This document shows positions 1 to 9,136 of a stretch of DNA of 64,000 nt, in pieces. The DNA is from Cordylochernes scorpioides. Lineage: Eukaryota > Arthropoda > Arachnida > Pseudoscorpiones > Chernetidae. The stretch spans positions 12,983,425 through 13,047,424 of the forward strand of contig CP092869.1 of the NCBI GenBank assembly GCA_030710605.1. The letters run 5' to 3'. Position 1 is the first letter of the stretch. Every line of letters starts with the position of its first letter. A program made the translations under genes and the position numbers. The notes below the pieces were generated by a model. It was not told the origin of the DNA and searched no databases. It was given only the letters and a program-made list of their open reading frames with translations.

Positions 1-10
1 CCTCTCAACC

Positions 11-976
11 GTGGTGGCTGAGGTTGTCATGAGGTCACTGGACCAATGGATCACTTCACGCCATTCTTCAGACATCTTTCTCTGGAGGCGGTACATCGAT
101 GATACCTTTTGCTTGGTAAGTGAGGTATCTGCCTCTCACATCCTATCTGACCTCAACTCCTTCCACCCAGACATAGCCTTCACCCATGAAACAGAAAATC
201 ACTCAGTCCTACCTTTCCTAGATACACTAGTCATACGCACCCCCAGCAGTTTCCATACCTCAGTATACTATAAAAACAACACACCCCCACACCACACAAA
301 CTTCCGGTCACATTGCCCAACACCACACAAAATCAATACAGTTAGAGCTCTCACTAAACGTATCTTTACTCATTGTTCCCTCCCGTTATTCCAAACAATA
401 GAAAAGGCTAAAATATTTTCATATTTATCCAAATCCGGCTACCCGACCCCCTTCATTCTTAAACACATGCATGACCCTCACCACAACAGTGCTCCATCTA
501 TACACAGAAATATTTGCTCCCTTCCTTTTTGCCCCCAGTCCATCACCATAGCCAGGTTTTTAAGGCAACACGGCATTACAACATACTTCCAGAACCCACC
601 TAACATCGCCACACTAATCCGACACCCCATTACCAGATCTTCCCTTCATGCGAGTTCTCTCCGTTCTGGTGGTGCTGTCTATTCCGTCTCTTGCGACCAA
701 TGCAATGCCACTTATGTCGGGGAGACGGGTAGATCCGTCGCCATCAGAATGGTTGAGCATTCCAGAAACATCTCTAATAAAAACCTAAATTCCCCTATTT
801 ACAGTCATTCTATGCAAACCGGTCATACATTCAATCTAACAAAGCCATCCATTCTATACAACAATATCAATAATAAGTACCAAAGACTTTTACTAGAGGC
901 ATTTGTGTCAATAAAAACAAACAGCATCAACAGGCATATAGATATACCAGAACAATACCATATGTTATGTGAATAG
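11..976 (+). CDS. PLE reverse transcriptase C-terminus plus GIY-YIG endonuclease
   Basis: This open frame of 321 codons runs in from the window edge, so its first ATG is probably not the real start. The RT active-site motif YIDD is at residues 28-31, followed by the FLDTLV block typical of PLE RTs at about residue 68. A linker and then a GIY-YIG nuclease follow: AVYSVSC at about 220, TYVGETGR at about 236, and a conserved EH pair shortly after. PLE proteins reverse-transcribe their RNA at a nicked target. The frame is uninterrupted to a TAG at 974-976, so this copy may be fairly young. The missing part is the RT fingers and palm N-terminal to YIDD. Confidence 0.9.
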   Translation: MVAEVVMRSLDQWITSRHSSDIFLWRRYIDDTFCLVSEVSASHILSDLNSFHPDIAFTHETENHSVLPFLDTLVIRTPSSFHTSVYYKNNTPPHHTNFRSHCPTPHKINTVRALTKRIFTHCSLPLFQTIEKAKIFSYLSKSGYPTPFILKHMHDPHHNSAPSIHRNICSLPFCPQSITIARFLRQHGITTYFQNPPNIATLIRHPITRSSLHASSLRSGGAVYSVSCDQCNATYVGETGRSVAIRMVEHSRNISNKNLNSPIYSHSMQTGHTFNLTKPSILYNNINNKYQRLLLEAFVSIKTNSINRHIDIPEQYHMLCE

Positions 977-1178
977 CCATAGGTGGCATTTACCTGCCCT
1001 TGATTAACACCATTCATAGTGCATATGTACTTAGTCCAGATTTATTAGCATTTAATCCCTATAATCTTTTTAGCATATTTGGTTCTTATTTTTATCTTTA
1101 AATACTTTTATCTTTTGCAGTTATGTAAATTTTCTTTTCAGCTTTGTGTATATATGGATCCTCAGCGCGTTTATTACT

Positions 1179-1218
1179 CTTACCTGATGAAGGACGATAT
1201 GTCCGAAAGCTTGTGTGC
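1179..1218 (+). ncRNA. hammerhead ribozyme core of the PLE
   Basis: CTGATGA is at 1184-1190. A hairpin with stem GGAC/GTCC (1192-1195 and 1201-1204) follows, then GAAA at 1205-1208. These are the two conserved core strands of a hammerhead in type I order. Stem III would be the loop-less palindrome AGCT (1208-1211). Stem I is weak, about three pairs. PLE hammerheads with minimal stem III are known and are thought to work as dimers. I infer ancestry with confidence and activity with little. Confidence 0.65.
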
Positions 1219-1318
1219 ATGCTAATAAAAGAAGCTCCTCTTCCCACTTTGTAAACTCGTTATATGCCTTTTTAATTAAAGATTTATTTATGGATTGCTC
1301 TATTTTAAAAATATATAT

Positions 1319-1371
1319 AGAAATGTATGAGAAAGCTTTCGAGCTAGTAGCTCTTTCTCATACATTTCTAT
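1319..1371. repeat. short perfect hairpin
   Basis: AGAAATGTATGAGAAAG is followed 17 bp later by its exact reverse complement. The loop contains CTTTCGAGCTAGTAGCT, which resembles the GAAAGCT-type PLE tail motif found elsewhere in the window. It is probably a foldback remnant of a PLE 3' end. Confidence 0.55.
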
Positions 1372-1779
1372 ATGTTACAATACCTTGACTATAGTATATG
1401 GCTCTCTCTCTCTATTTATTCATATATTTATCGTTATATAATCTTATTTATTCATGTTATGTATTTAACCTTATATAATCTTATATGGACGTTGTAATAA
1501 ATCAGTTTCAATCTCAATCTCTCTCTACATCTACAACACTTAATAAACCAAATACCTTACACCAATTCTACATTCAAACAACTTTCTTAAATTTCCATCA
1601 ATTTTTTAAAGTTTTTAATTGATCAAGATAAAAATGTGTTAAAACTATAGGTGATATTTCAATTTTATAAATATAATTTTTGAGAAATGTTTATTTTCTA
1701 TTTTTCTAAAAACACCTCTATATATCTATATTTTTAAAAATCAAAATAACATCATATATATATAGGAAAGATCGAAAAA

Positions 1780-1920
1780 TGCAATATAACAGCGGAATGG
1801 TAGATTAAACTGGCGAAACCGCTGGGAGGGTTCACTACTGATGAGCCAGTCGTTCCCATTATTTTTTTCCATTACAGTAAGGACAGTAGAAATTGTTTAA
1901 TTTCAAAAGAATCATACGCG
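1780..1920 (+). repeat. repeat family A copy with permuted hammerhead-like box
   Basis: CTGGC (1810-1814) and GAAA (1815-1818) are followed by GGGAGGG (1824-1830), then CTGATGA (1838-1844) and GCCAG (1845-1849). CTGGC pairs with GCCAG exactly as stem II of a hammerhead would, but the strands come in the reverse order. The copy continues with TTTTTCCATTACAGTAAGGACAGTAGAAATTG-type sequence shared by the other copies (about 3540, 3908, 15354, 19100, 25706 and 62700). I recognise no coding. Confidence 0.7.
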
Positions 1921-1974
1921 TCTATAATAGTTTCGAATTTTCATAACAGATGACGTGCTAATGTATCATAAGAT

Positions 1975-2110
1975 TATCTATCATAAAGATAGAGGCTGCC
2001 TGGTCGGCATTCATATTTCTATATAAAAATAGACACTTCGGCCAGTTGGAGTTTTTCATTTTCTCAACGTTTCGACAAAAAAATTTTGTCTTCGTCAGGA
2101 GAAGTAAATA
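1975..2110 (-). repeat. repeat family C copy (AGATAGAGGCTGCC end)
   Basis: The plus strand reads AAAGATAGAGGCTGCCTGG, then CGGCATTCATA, then CACTTCGGCCAGTT, and ends in a hammerhead-like segment. The same end modules occur at 28400-28535, 36000-36100, 43790-43905 and 60270-60440. There they usually form a hairpin of two inverted CTTCGGCCAGTAAA boxes. It is a small non-coding element of unknown class. Confidence 0.6.
2060..2104 (-). ncRNA. type I hammerhead ribozyme motif, minimal stem III
   Basis: On the minus strand, TTCTC leads into CTGACGA (plus 2092-2098). A stem II of seven pairs with a three-base loop (GACAAAA/TTTTGTC) follows, then GAAA (plus 2070-2073), CGTT, and then GAGAA (plus 2061-2065). 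GAGAA pairs fully with TTCTC to give stem I. Stem III is the loop-less ACGT, and the cleavage site would be after GTT. All core bases are present (CTGANGA, GAAA). It belongs to the family C repeat around it. Confidence 0.6.
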
Positions 2111-3020
2111 AAAATAAAACATTTGGCAAGGCATTAAAAATTGTTTTGAGGTTTGCAAGGGTGTTCTCACGTGATTTTTCGAATTTAGTACAACATCTAA
2201 AGCGCGAGTCAAAAACAAATATTAAACTCGTCAAAGACTATGATCTTGGAAATAAAAATATATAATAATAAAATTATAATAAACTAAGTAAAAATAAATA
2301 ATTTATATATGTTTAATAAATGCTTATTTTTCTCTTAATGAAGATAGTTTCTTCTTTCCTGAAGATACAAAATACTGGTGGTTGTAGAACAGGAAACTTC
2401 TCTTTACACATAAACAAAAAAGATATCAGAGACGCGACACAATCATTAGAATTCTGTAATCAATCATCAAAATGTTACCATTCTATAAATACAACTTTTG
2501 ACCGTTGGCTAATTAGATGAGGTTACTAATTAACAAAGATTTATTACTTTACGCTAATGAAGCCCCCGATATAATGATAACATTTGTCATCTCTGGGTGA
2601 GATTTACACTTACACCATCGCCTTTCGGCCTTAGAATAAAGTTTAGGGTATCTTCACACACAAACCTTTATTAGTTCTCAAGCCCCATACAGGATTCTCC
2701 CAGTATAGAAATGGTTTTAATTGAACATAAATCAAGTACTATATATAATTCAGTATTAACATGAACCCAAAAAGAGGAAAACTATTTACCCATGTTTCTC
2801 ATCCTTCTCGTCTTCTCACAAAATGTGTATAAATCTATTGTGTCTACTTTTCACCGTTTCTGACAGCAGAGCATAGAGTGATAAATGATTAACGCTCGTA
2901 TAATGAAAATGTAATTTCCTTTCTTCATAAAGATGATTGCAGGTTAATATATAGTGAGAAGTGTAGGGTATCTACATTTATACCAAAGAGATTATACGTT
3001 ATATCTACATGTTGATCTTA
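2105..3020. other. AT-rich intergenic stretch, nothing recognised
   Basis: There are no convincing ORFs, terminal repeats or matches to other parts of the window. One C-rich patch (about 2590-2700, with CTTTCGGCCTTAG) may be an old repeat fragment. Confidence 0.5.
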
Positions 3021-3024
3021 TTTT

Positions 3025-3238
3025 ATTAAGAAAAAGGCTTCTTCTTATCGAGCAACTGAAAGTTGCTGATGGCTTGCGCCATCTATCGGAATAAATATCA
3101 ACTATTCTCGTTGATTTTTAATTTGGCCAATTCTGGAATAATTAAAAATTAACGAGAATAGTTGATATTTATTCCGATAGATGGCGCAAGCCATCAGCAA
3201 CTTTCAGTTGCTCGATAAGAAGAAGCCTTTTTCTTAAT
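3025..3238. repeat. repeat family B foldback (99-bp arms)
   Basis: The arms 3025-3123 and 3140-3238 are reverse complements with only about one mismatch, around a 16-bp spacer. Each arm carries the family B modules: GATGGCTTGCGCCATCTATC, the ATTCTCGTTGAT box and CAACTTTCAGTTGC. Other copies, single or inverted, are near 14021, 14340, 17815, 18516 and 60100. The near-perfect arms suggest recent formation or repair between the arms. Confidence 0.8.
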
Positions 3239-3469
3239 TTATGCACCTTATCACAGTACAATATTACATTTGTACTATTTTTCACATGTTGATCTTAGGC
3301 AATTTTATTGATAACAAATGAAAACATTAAGATGCAAGTGTTTTTTCACAAATGAATCAAACTTCTACTATCCTTACTGCGATCAAAAATATTTATATGT
3401 AATTCTACTGTCCTTAAATCTTATGTCCATAGTTTGCTTAAATACCATTTGTGAAATTCCAACCTTCAT

Positions 3470-3665
3470 TGTAGCATATATAACAGAATGATCCAATACA
3501 GTATTAGAGCTCTAAAGAAGCGGTCTGGTAGATTAAAAATTGGTGAAACCTCTGGGAGAGTTCACCACTGATGAGCCAAGCCCTCCCAATATTTTTGATA
3601 GCAGTAAGGACAGTAGAAGTTTGATTTATTTGTGTGAAAGAAACATTCGCGTCTTAATGTTTTCA
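3470..3665 (+). repeat. repeat family A copy
   Basis: This fuller copy starts with the module ending CAGTATTAGAGCTCTAA. It then has TTGGT (3540-3544), GAAA, GGGAGAG, CTGATGA (3568-3574), GCCAA (3575-3579) and CCCTCCC (3581-3587), followed by GCAGTAAGGACAGTAGAAG. The stem II strands TTGGT/GCCAA pair with one wobble. The downstream AGATGGCGCGTTATTGC module also recurs at 15174. Confidence 0.7.
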
Positions 3666-3859
3666 TTTGTTATATATAGATGGCGCGTTATTGCTTTGTA
3701 TTAATTTTATTGACACCCGTTAATGATAACATACGAAATGAAGAAACAGTAAAATGTAATCAATAAACAAATATACTATGTTGCACTAGCGCGCCATCTG
3801 CTTATGTCCATTGTTCTTCTAAAATACTCATTTAAAGAGTCTAGCAACAGTATCACTAT

Positions 3860-4000
3860 AAAAGGAAGTTCCAAAAATGCATAATAACAGCGGTATGGTA
3901 GATTAAACTGGCGAAACCGCTGAGAGGGTTTACCACTGATGAGCCAGGCCCTCTCATTAATTTTTCCATTGCAGTAAGGGCAGTAGAAATTGTTTAATAT
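3860..4000 (+). repeat. repeat family A copy (compensatory variant)
   Basis: CTGGC (3908-3912) pairs with GCCAG (3943-3947), and GAGAGGG (3922-3928) pairs with CCCTCTC (3949-3955). In other copies these stems read TTGGC/GCCAA and GGGAGGG/CCCTCCC, so both stems show paired changes. The core strands GAAA and CTGATGA (3936-3942) are intact. Confidence 0.7.
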
Positions 4001-4202
4001 CAAAAAGAATCTTACGCCTTTAAAAAAGATACTATGTATAATTATATACAGTCTAGGAGGCTTCCCCAATGCTGAAGAAGTTTTCTTTATGTATAGAGGA
4101 TCAAGGGATCTTCAGTAATACCCTCATCTTAAGTCTCAGCAAAAGACAATTAGAAAATTCATTGACTTCTAATTATTTTAAACGATTAGCAACTCTTAAT
4201 AA

Positions 4203-4590
4203 TTGGTTTATAATTTGGTTCACTATTTCTTCCAATGGCCTCTCTTAACAGAAAAACGTACTGAAATTTTCCCAAGCCCTACCTCTGGTCAATTTAGATA
4301 CCATCGCATATGTCAACTTCTCTCTTCCGCTCTGAATGATGAATTACTGATTGTTAGATACTTTAAGTTCTGCACAGAAGCTGGGCGCATGAGAAAGAAT
4401 GCAGGGCAAAGGATACTGGAGGATGAACTATCTGCAAATAGGTAACTGAATGTGAGACAAACCTTATTTTGTTGTAAATGTTTCCTCTTCCCTCTCCTCT
4501 TGTTGACGTGTAAATACGGCGAATCCTGTATGGGGCGGAATGCCCTAAATAAAGGCTTTTGTTGTTGTTGTTGTTGTTGTTGTAATAATT
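4203..4590 (+). pseudogene. LINE 3' end fragment with GTT-repeat tail
   Basis: An 80-codon open frame (4203-4445) is followed by a 3' UTR. The UTR ends in TGTATGGGGCGGAATGCCC, AATAAAGGC and a (TTG)n run at 4558-4584. A very similar tail follows a clearer LINE C-terminus at 13064-13456 (TGTATGGGGCAAGTCCC, AATAAAGGCTTTTGTTG). I therefore read this as the 3' end of a non-LTR retrotransposon. The peptide itself is not diagnostic. Confidence 0.5.
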
Positions 4591-4596
4591 GGTTTA

Positions 4597-4819
4597 TACG
4601 AATAAAAATAAAAAGATAAGAGGGGCTTCTTTTATAAATTTTAATGCGCAAGCTTTCGGACCTAACGTCCTTCTACAGGCATGGATAGTGGTAATACCAA
4701 CGTAATACTAAGGTTAGTGTTACCACTATCCATGCCTGTAGAAGGACGTTAGGTCCGAAAGCTTGCGCATTAAAATTTATAAAAGAAGCTCCTCTTATCG
4801 TGTTTTATTTTTATTCGTA
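4597..4819. repeat. PLE-tail foldback (about 98-bp arms)
   Basis: The arms 4597-4694 and 4720-4819 are inverted copies. Each holds the PLE 3' module CTGTAGAAGGACG, GGTCCGAAAGCTTG and a tail reaching AAAAGAAGCTCCTC. That tail is also found after the hammerhead of the PLE at 1-1260. The 3' ends point outward, as in the large PLE dimer at 47021-48781. The hammerhead core is degenerate (CTGTAGA instead of CTGANGA). Confidence 0.75.
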
Positions 4820-4878
4820 TATTCTAATTATTTATTCCGTATTTTTTTTCCTGTAACATATGAATAGAAGTAAAAAAG

Positions 4879-5084
4879 TGTAAGAATAAAACAGAGGTTG
4901 GATCTCAGAAAGTATGTTTAATTATCAAATAGATTATATTAAGATGACAAACAATAGAGAGTTAAAAGAGGTAAGCGGTGGCAGTCAACAAGCAAGCAAA
5001 TCTGAAACCTATATACAGTTACGTAATGTCTGGGGGAAGTGGCCGTTGCTAAGCGACAGCCGAGGTGCGAGTCACTTTTCAACA
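4879..5084 (-). repeat. Copia 3' LTR
   Basis: This LTR has TG...CA ends and lies directly downstream of the polypurine tract in element orientation. The last pol codons read through the tract into this LTR, and the stop lies inside it. It matches the right LTR apart from a G/A difference near CAGAAAGTATG. Confidence 0.93.
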
Positions 5085-8000
5085 CTCCCACCTGACGAGC
5101 ACTCCGTTGTTTCAAACAGTCCAAGTTGGCTCCTTAGTCTTCTAAACCTTTCTGGAGGTAGAGCTTTCGTAAATATGTCTGCAGCTTGATCATTGGAGCA
5201 GACATAAAGAAGGTCAATTGCATGGTTTTGAAAATGATCTCTGATAAAGTGATACGAAATATCAATATGTTTAGTTCTTTTGTGGTATTCTGGGTTGTGA
5301 ACAAGTCTTATGCAGCTTTGATTGTCACAAAATATTGTTGTAGGCTTTACTTGTTCTTGATGTAGCTCGCGTAGAAGATGTCTCAGCCAAATTGCTTCTT
5401 TTGTTGCTTTGGAAGCCGCAATATATTCAGATTCTGTTGTTGACAGAGACACACAATTCTGTTTTTGACTGCACCAAGAAATAGGTCCATTATTCAACAT
5501 GAACACATATCCGGTGGTTGATTTTCTTGTGTCGAGGTCTCCAGCAAAATCAGCATCGGAAAAACCTATCAGGGTTGAAGTGCAGGAACTCCCACCAAAA
5601 CAAATACCGATGTTTTTCGTAGCTTTTAAGTATCCAAATATTTTCTTTACTGCGGTCCAATGTGAAGGTCCTGGGTTGTTCATAAATTGGCTAACCCTGC
5701 TGACTGCGTAGGCAATATCAGGTCTAGTTCCAGTCATGAGGTACATTAAACTACCAATTGTCTGTCTGTATGGAATCTTGTTCATTTCTTCAATTTCCTG
5801 ATCATCCTTTGGGCACATCTCTTTTGTTAGTTTTGAGTAAGGATCAGAAGGTACAGATTGTAACTTAATATCAAGAAGGTTGTAATGTTCAAGTGTTCTT
5901 TCAATGTATGAGGCTTGATGCAGAAATAACATTTTAGTTGTTCTATCTCGATATATTTGTAGGCCAAGGAAATAATCGGCAGTAAAAGTTTTTATTTCAA
6001 AATTGGAATTTAAGTACTGTACTATATCATCTAAATGTTGTTTATTTACACTGCAGATTAAGCAATCATCTACATATATTGCAAGTAATATGTAAGCCTG
6101 TTTACATTTCATTGTATAGACACATGAATCTGATATGCTAGGTTTGAGATCAAACTTAATTAAAAACTCATGAAATTTCTTGTTCCACATTCTGGGGGAT
6201 TGCTTAAGACCATAGATGCTTTTCTGAAGAGAGCAAACATGATTTGGAAAATCTGGGTTTTCATAACCTTGGGGTTGTTCCATGTAAAGTTCTTCTTCCA
6301 AATCACCATTCAAGAAGGCAGATTTTACATCTAACTGAATCATTTCCATATCAAGTGATGCACAAAGTGATAAGATTGTTCTAATTGAATCGAATTTTAC
6401 TACTGGAGAAAAAGTTTCACCATAATCAAGTCCTGGTTTTTGTGAATAACCTTTCGCAACTAGTCTAGCCTTAAACATTTTATTTGATCCATCTGCATTT
6501 TGCTTTATTTTGTATACCCACTTGCATGCAATAGCTTTTCTGTCTGATGGTAGTGTCACATACGTCCATGTTTGATTTTTCATCAAGGAATTGAATTCAT
6601 CGTCCATAGCTAGTTTCCACTGTTTTGAGTTTTGTCCTACAATTGCATCTTCATAGTTCAATGGTTCTTGGTCATGGACATAACAAGCATATGAAATAGC
6701 TCTTGTACAGCTGGTTGATGTTTGTTCATTTTCTCTGATTCTATTCCTGAGAGGGTATCGACATGATTCTTCTGGTTTGGAACTGGTATTTGTGTTATCA
6801 ACACTTTCTTCACTGTATATAGTTACCTGCTCTTGTTGGTTATCCTGAATATTTTCTGATGTATTAGCTTCAGTAAATATTACATCTCTGCTTATGATAA
6901 TTTTTCTAGCAATAGGATCCCACATTCTATAATTTTTGTTAGTTTCAGTATATCCAACAAAAAATGTACGAATACTCTTTTTGTCTAATTTCTTTCTGTT
7001 ATCTTTTGGTATATGCACATAAGCGTTACATCCAAAGGTTTTCAAATGTAAGATGGAGGGTTTTCTCTTGTACCATATTTCATAAGGTGTAGAATTTCCC
7101 AATACTTTAGTAGTACATCTATTTAAGAGATAGACTGCTGTGTTTACGGCTTCAGCCCACAGTTCAAGCGGCATTTTTCTTCCATGTAACAAGCATCTAG
7201 CTGATTCAACTATTGTTCTGTTATCTCTTTCAGCAATTCCATTCTGTTCTGGGGTATATGGAGCAGTGAGTTCATGAACAATTCCTAGAGATTTTAGATA
7301 ATCAGAAAAATTCTTATTTAAGAATTCTGTGCCATTATCTGTTCTGAATCTTTTTATTTTATTTCCAGTTTCAGTCCTAACTCTTTTTACAAATTCTTTA
7401 AATTTCTCAAGAACATCTGATTTATGCCTAATGAAGTAGGCCACTCTAAATCCCGAAAAATCATCCTTGAATGATACAAAATATAATGATCCACCTGGTG
7501 ATCTTTTACTCATTGGTCCACAAACATCTGAATAGATCAGCTCTCCTGGATAGGTCGAATTTGGACTTGTTGACTCAAGAAAAACTTTTCTATTTTGTTT
7601 TCCATAGATGCATGCTTCACATAGTAAAGAATCAGGCTTTTCTCTAATTTTAATGTCGTCTTCAAAAACATTATTTTCAAACATTTGGGTTAATTTTATA
7701 GGATTTACATGACCCATTCTTTGATGCCATATATCTAGACTTAACTGAGCAACATGAGTTTGTGAAGATTGCTTTGCTTTAATAAAAATTCTATAAAGAT
7801 TTGAATTGTCCTTTATTCCAGTAACTAGCACTTTCGAATTTTTAGTCAATTTTATCTGATTTCCTTTACAAATGAGCGTCAAACCATGTTTTGTTGCAGT
7901 AGATATTGAGAAAAGATTAGTCTCCAATTCAGGTACATAGAGAACATCCAAAAGAGTTGCATTAATTTTCTGACTATCAACATAAGAGAGAATATCAATA

Positions 8001-8656
8001 TTTCCCTTACCTTTTGCATAGATCTTCTTTCCATCTCCAAGGCACACAGGATGAACACCTTCTGGTATTTCTTCGAACGTAGAGAACCATTCTCTTCTGA
8101 AAGTCATGTGATCCGTTGCTCCAGAATCTGCAATCCAGGAATCCTTTGTTTCAGCGAGGAAGGCACTTGTCTCAGCTGAAAAAGCACAGCTATCATCTCT
8201 GGATGAAGAACTTGGCTGTTGTCCTTTTTGTTCTTCCTTTCTTTTATAGCATTCTTTCCACCAATGTCCTTTCTTCTTGCAATATCCACAGTGTGTGTTC
8301 TTCTTTTTATCTTTAATGGATTGTTGATGCTGCTGTTGTTTGTTGGAAGCTGTTGAATTTCTGTTGAACTTTGAAAAAGTCATCAAGGCATTATCTGGTT
8401 TAGAATTTCCTGAAGAATCCCAATGATCCTGTAAGCTTTCTTCTTTCAGTAATCTTGCCGTCAAGTTTTCTAGTGTCTTTTCTTCTGATGAAACTGAATC
8501 CCATGCTGTTATGAAATTCTTGTATTTATCAGGCAAGCTGCAAATTATCTTTGTAATTAGGGCAACATCAGAGATTGGCTCACCTAGATCTTTCATTTGT
8601 TGTGCCAGAGTTTCAACTTTGGAAATATGAGTAGCAATGTTATCATTTGGATTCAT
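5072..8656 (-). CDS. Copia pol polyprotein: Gag end, protease, integrase, RT, RNase H
   Basis: This open frame is 1194 codons. In order it shows a CCHC zinc knuckle (about 120-131), an aspartic protease DSGA motif (about 174) and a GAG-pre-integrase zinc domain (WHQRMGH at about 309). The integrase core has D (about 374), D (TDNGTEF, about 436) and E (about 471). The Ty1/copia RT carries YVDD (about 859), and the RNase H has SDADFAGD (about 1032). The order integrase before RT is diagnostic of Copia. No stop or frameshift is seen inside. The ATG used here is probably not the true start, because the frame continues the protein of the upstream gag frame. Confidence 0.95.
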   Translation of the reverse strand: MNPNDNIATHISKVETLAQQMKDLGEPISDVALITKIICSLPDKYKNFITAWDSVSSEEKTLENLTARLLKEESLQDHWDSSGNSKPDNALMTFSKFNRNSTASNKQQQHQQSIKDKKKNTHCGYCKKKGHWWKECYKRKEEQKGQQPSSSSRDDSCAFSAETSAFLAETKDSWIADSGATDHMTFRREWFSTFEEIPEGVHPVCLGDGKKIYAKGKGNIDILSYVDSQKINATLLDVLYVPELETNLFSISTATKHGLTLICKGNQIKLTKNSKVLVTGIKDNSNLYRIFIKAKQSSQTHVAQLSLDIWHQRMGHVNPIKLTQMFENNVFEDDIKIREKPDSLLCEACIYGKQNRKVFLESTSPNSTYPGELIYSDVCGPMSKRSPGGSLYFVSFKDDFSGFRVAYFIRHKSDVLEKFKEFVKRVRTETGNKIKRFRTDNGTEFLNKNFSDYLKSLGIVHELTAPYTPEQNGIAERDNRTIVESARCLLHGRKMPLELWAEAVNTAVYLLNRCTTKVLGNSTPYEIWYKRKPSILHLKTFGCNAYVHIPKDNRKKLDKKSIRTFFVGYTETNKNYRMWDPIARKIIISRDVIFTEANTSENIQDNQQEQVTIYSEESVDNTNTSSKPEESCRYPLRNRIRENEQTSTSCTRAISYACYVHDQEPLNYEDAIVGQNSKQWKLAMDDEFNSLMKNQTWTYVTLPSDRKAIACKWVYKIKQNADGSNKMFKARLVAKGYSQKPGLDYGETFSPVVKFDSIRTILSLCASLDMEMIQLDVKSAFLNGDLEEELYMEQPQGYENPDFPNHVCSLQKSIYGLKQSPRMWNKKFHEFLIKFDLKPSISDSCVYTMKCKQAYILLAIYVDDCLICSVNKQHLDDIVQYLNSNFEIKTFTADYFLGLQIYRDRTTKMLFLHQASYIERTLEHYNLLDIKLQSVPSDPYSKLTKEMCPKDDQEIEEMNKIPYRQTIGSLMYLMTGTRPDIAYAVSRVSQFMNNPGPSHWTAVKKIFGYLKATKNIGICFGGSSCTSTLIGFSDADFAGDLDTRKSTTGYVFMLNNGPISWCSQKQNCVSLSTTESEYIAASKATKEAIWLRHLLRELHQEQVKPTTIFCDNQSCIRLVHNPEYHKRTKHIDISYHFIRDHFQNHAIDLLYVCSNDQAADIFTKALPPERFRRLRSQLGLFETTECSSGGSVEK

Positions 8657-9060
8657 TTTATATTCTCTCTCTCGAAAAATCTTTGTTGCAGCAAATATTT
8701 GTTTGTTTCAGATTTCAGTTCATATATTGTTGATAATTTCTTCCACATTTCTGCTGAAGTCTGGCAATTAACAATCTGTTGAAGATATTTAAACTCTAGA
8801 GCAGTAGTGATCAGCATTTTGGATTTTGCATCTTTCTTTTTCCAGTTAGAGAATTTTGCAATATCCTCTATTTCAGGTTTTACCTCAGAGCCATCAGTTA
8901 TACTGAGAAGATCTTTTGCTTCTAGAATAATCTTCATTTGAAATTTCCATAGATGAAAATTATCGCCGTTGAATTTTTGAATTTGTGGAAATTCAGTTGT
9001 CATCTTGAGCAAGCAAACGAATTTCAGCTTAGATAAACAAAAATATTTAATACCAACCAA
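8653..9060 (-). CDS. Copia Gag N-terminal part, separated by a -1 frame change
   Basis: 135 codons give the start of a Copia Gag, with the conserved NGDNFHLWKFQMK block near the N-terminus. It ends in a TGA that overlaps the ATG of the pol frame (ATGA at 8653-8656). The next residues in the pol frame continue a normal Copia Gag. The switch sits in an A run (ATAAAATGA on the coding strand), so one lost A would explain it. A programmed shift is the alternative, but Copia elements usually use one frame. Confidence 0.85.
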   Translation of the reverse strand: MVGIKYFCLSKLKFVCLLKMTTEFPQIQKFNGDNFHLWKFQMKIILEAKDLLSITDGSEVKPEIEDIAKFSNWKKKDAKSKMLITTALEFKYLQQIVNCQTSAEMWKKLSTIYELKSETNKYLLQQRFFERENIK

Positions 9061-9072
9061 GCTCTGCTGCCA
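9061..9072 (-). other. Copia primer-binding site, initiator-tRNA-Met-like
   Basis: Directly after the 5' LTR on the minus strand the sequence is TGGCAGCAGAGC. It resembles the complement of the 3' end of metazoan initiator tRNA-Met (TGG followed by TAGCAGAG), with one mismatch. Priming of minus-strand synthesis from here would give the LTR boundary seen. Confidence 0.75.
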
Positions 9073-9136
9073 TGTAAGAATAAAACAGAGGTTGGATCTC
9101 AGAAAATATGTTTAATTATCAAATAGATTATATTAA
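9073..9136 (-). repeat. Copia 5' LTR, inner segment
   Basis: This is the 64-bp part of the right LTR next to the primer-binding site. It ends in the TTAA target at 9133-9136 where the piggyBac element entered. The remainder is 10436-10577. Confidence 0.92.

Larger units (their letters stand above)
1..1260 (+). mobile_element. Penelope-like element (PLE), 3' part, cut by window start
   Basis: The left edge of the window lies inside a PLE. It contains the end of the reverse transcriptase and a GIY-YIG endonuclease (next entry). About 200 bp of AT-rich 3' UTR follow, then a hammerhead-ribozyme core near 1184-1213 and a short tail that runs out around 1260 after GAAGCTCCTC and TTTGTAAACTCG. PLE elements with GIY-YIG domains are known to carry hammerhead motifs in their terminal repeats. 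The 5' part lies outside the window, so completeness cannot be judged. Confidence 0.85.

Noticed and set aside
4313-4651. 112-codon minus frame with a glutamine run
   Set aside because: The Gln run is the antisense of the (TTG)n LINE tail, and the frame crosses into the PLE foldback.
5090-5100. CTGACGA at the Copia polypurine tract
   Set aside because: No GAAA strand or stem II follows. It is part of the end of the pol frame.
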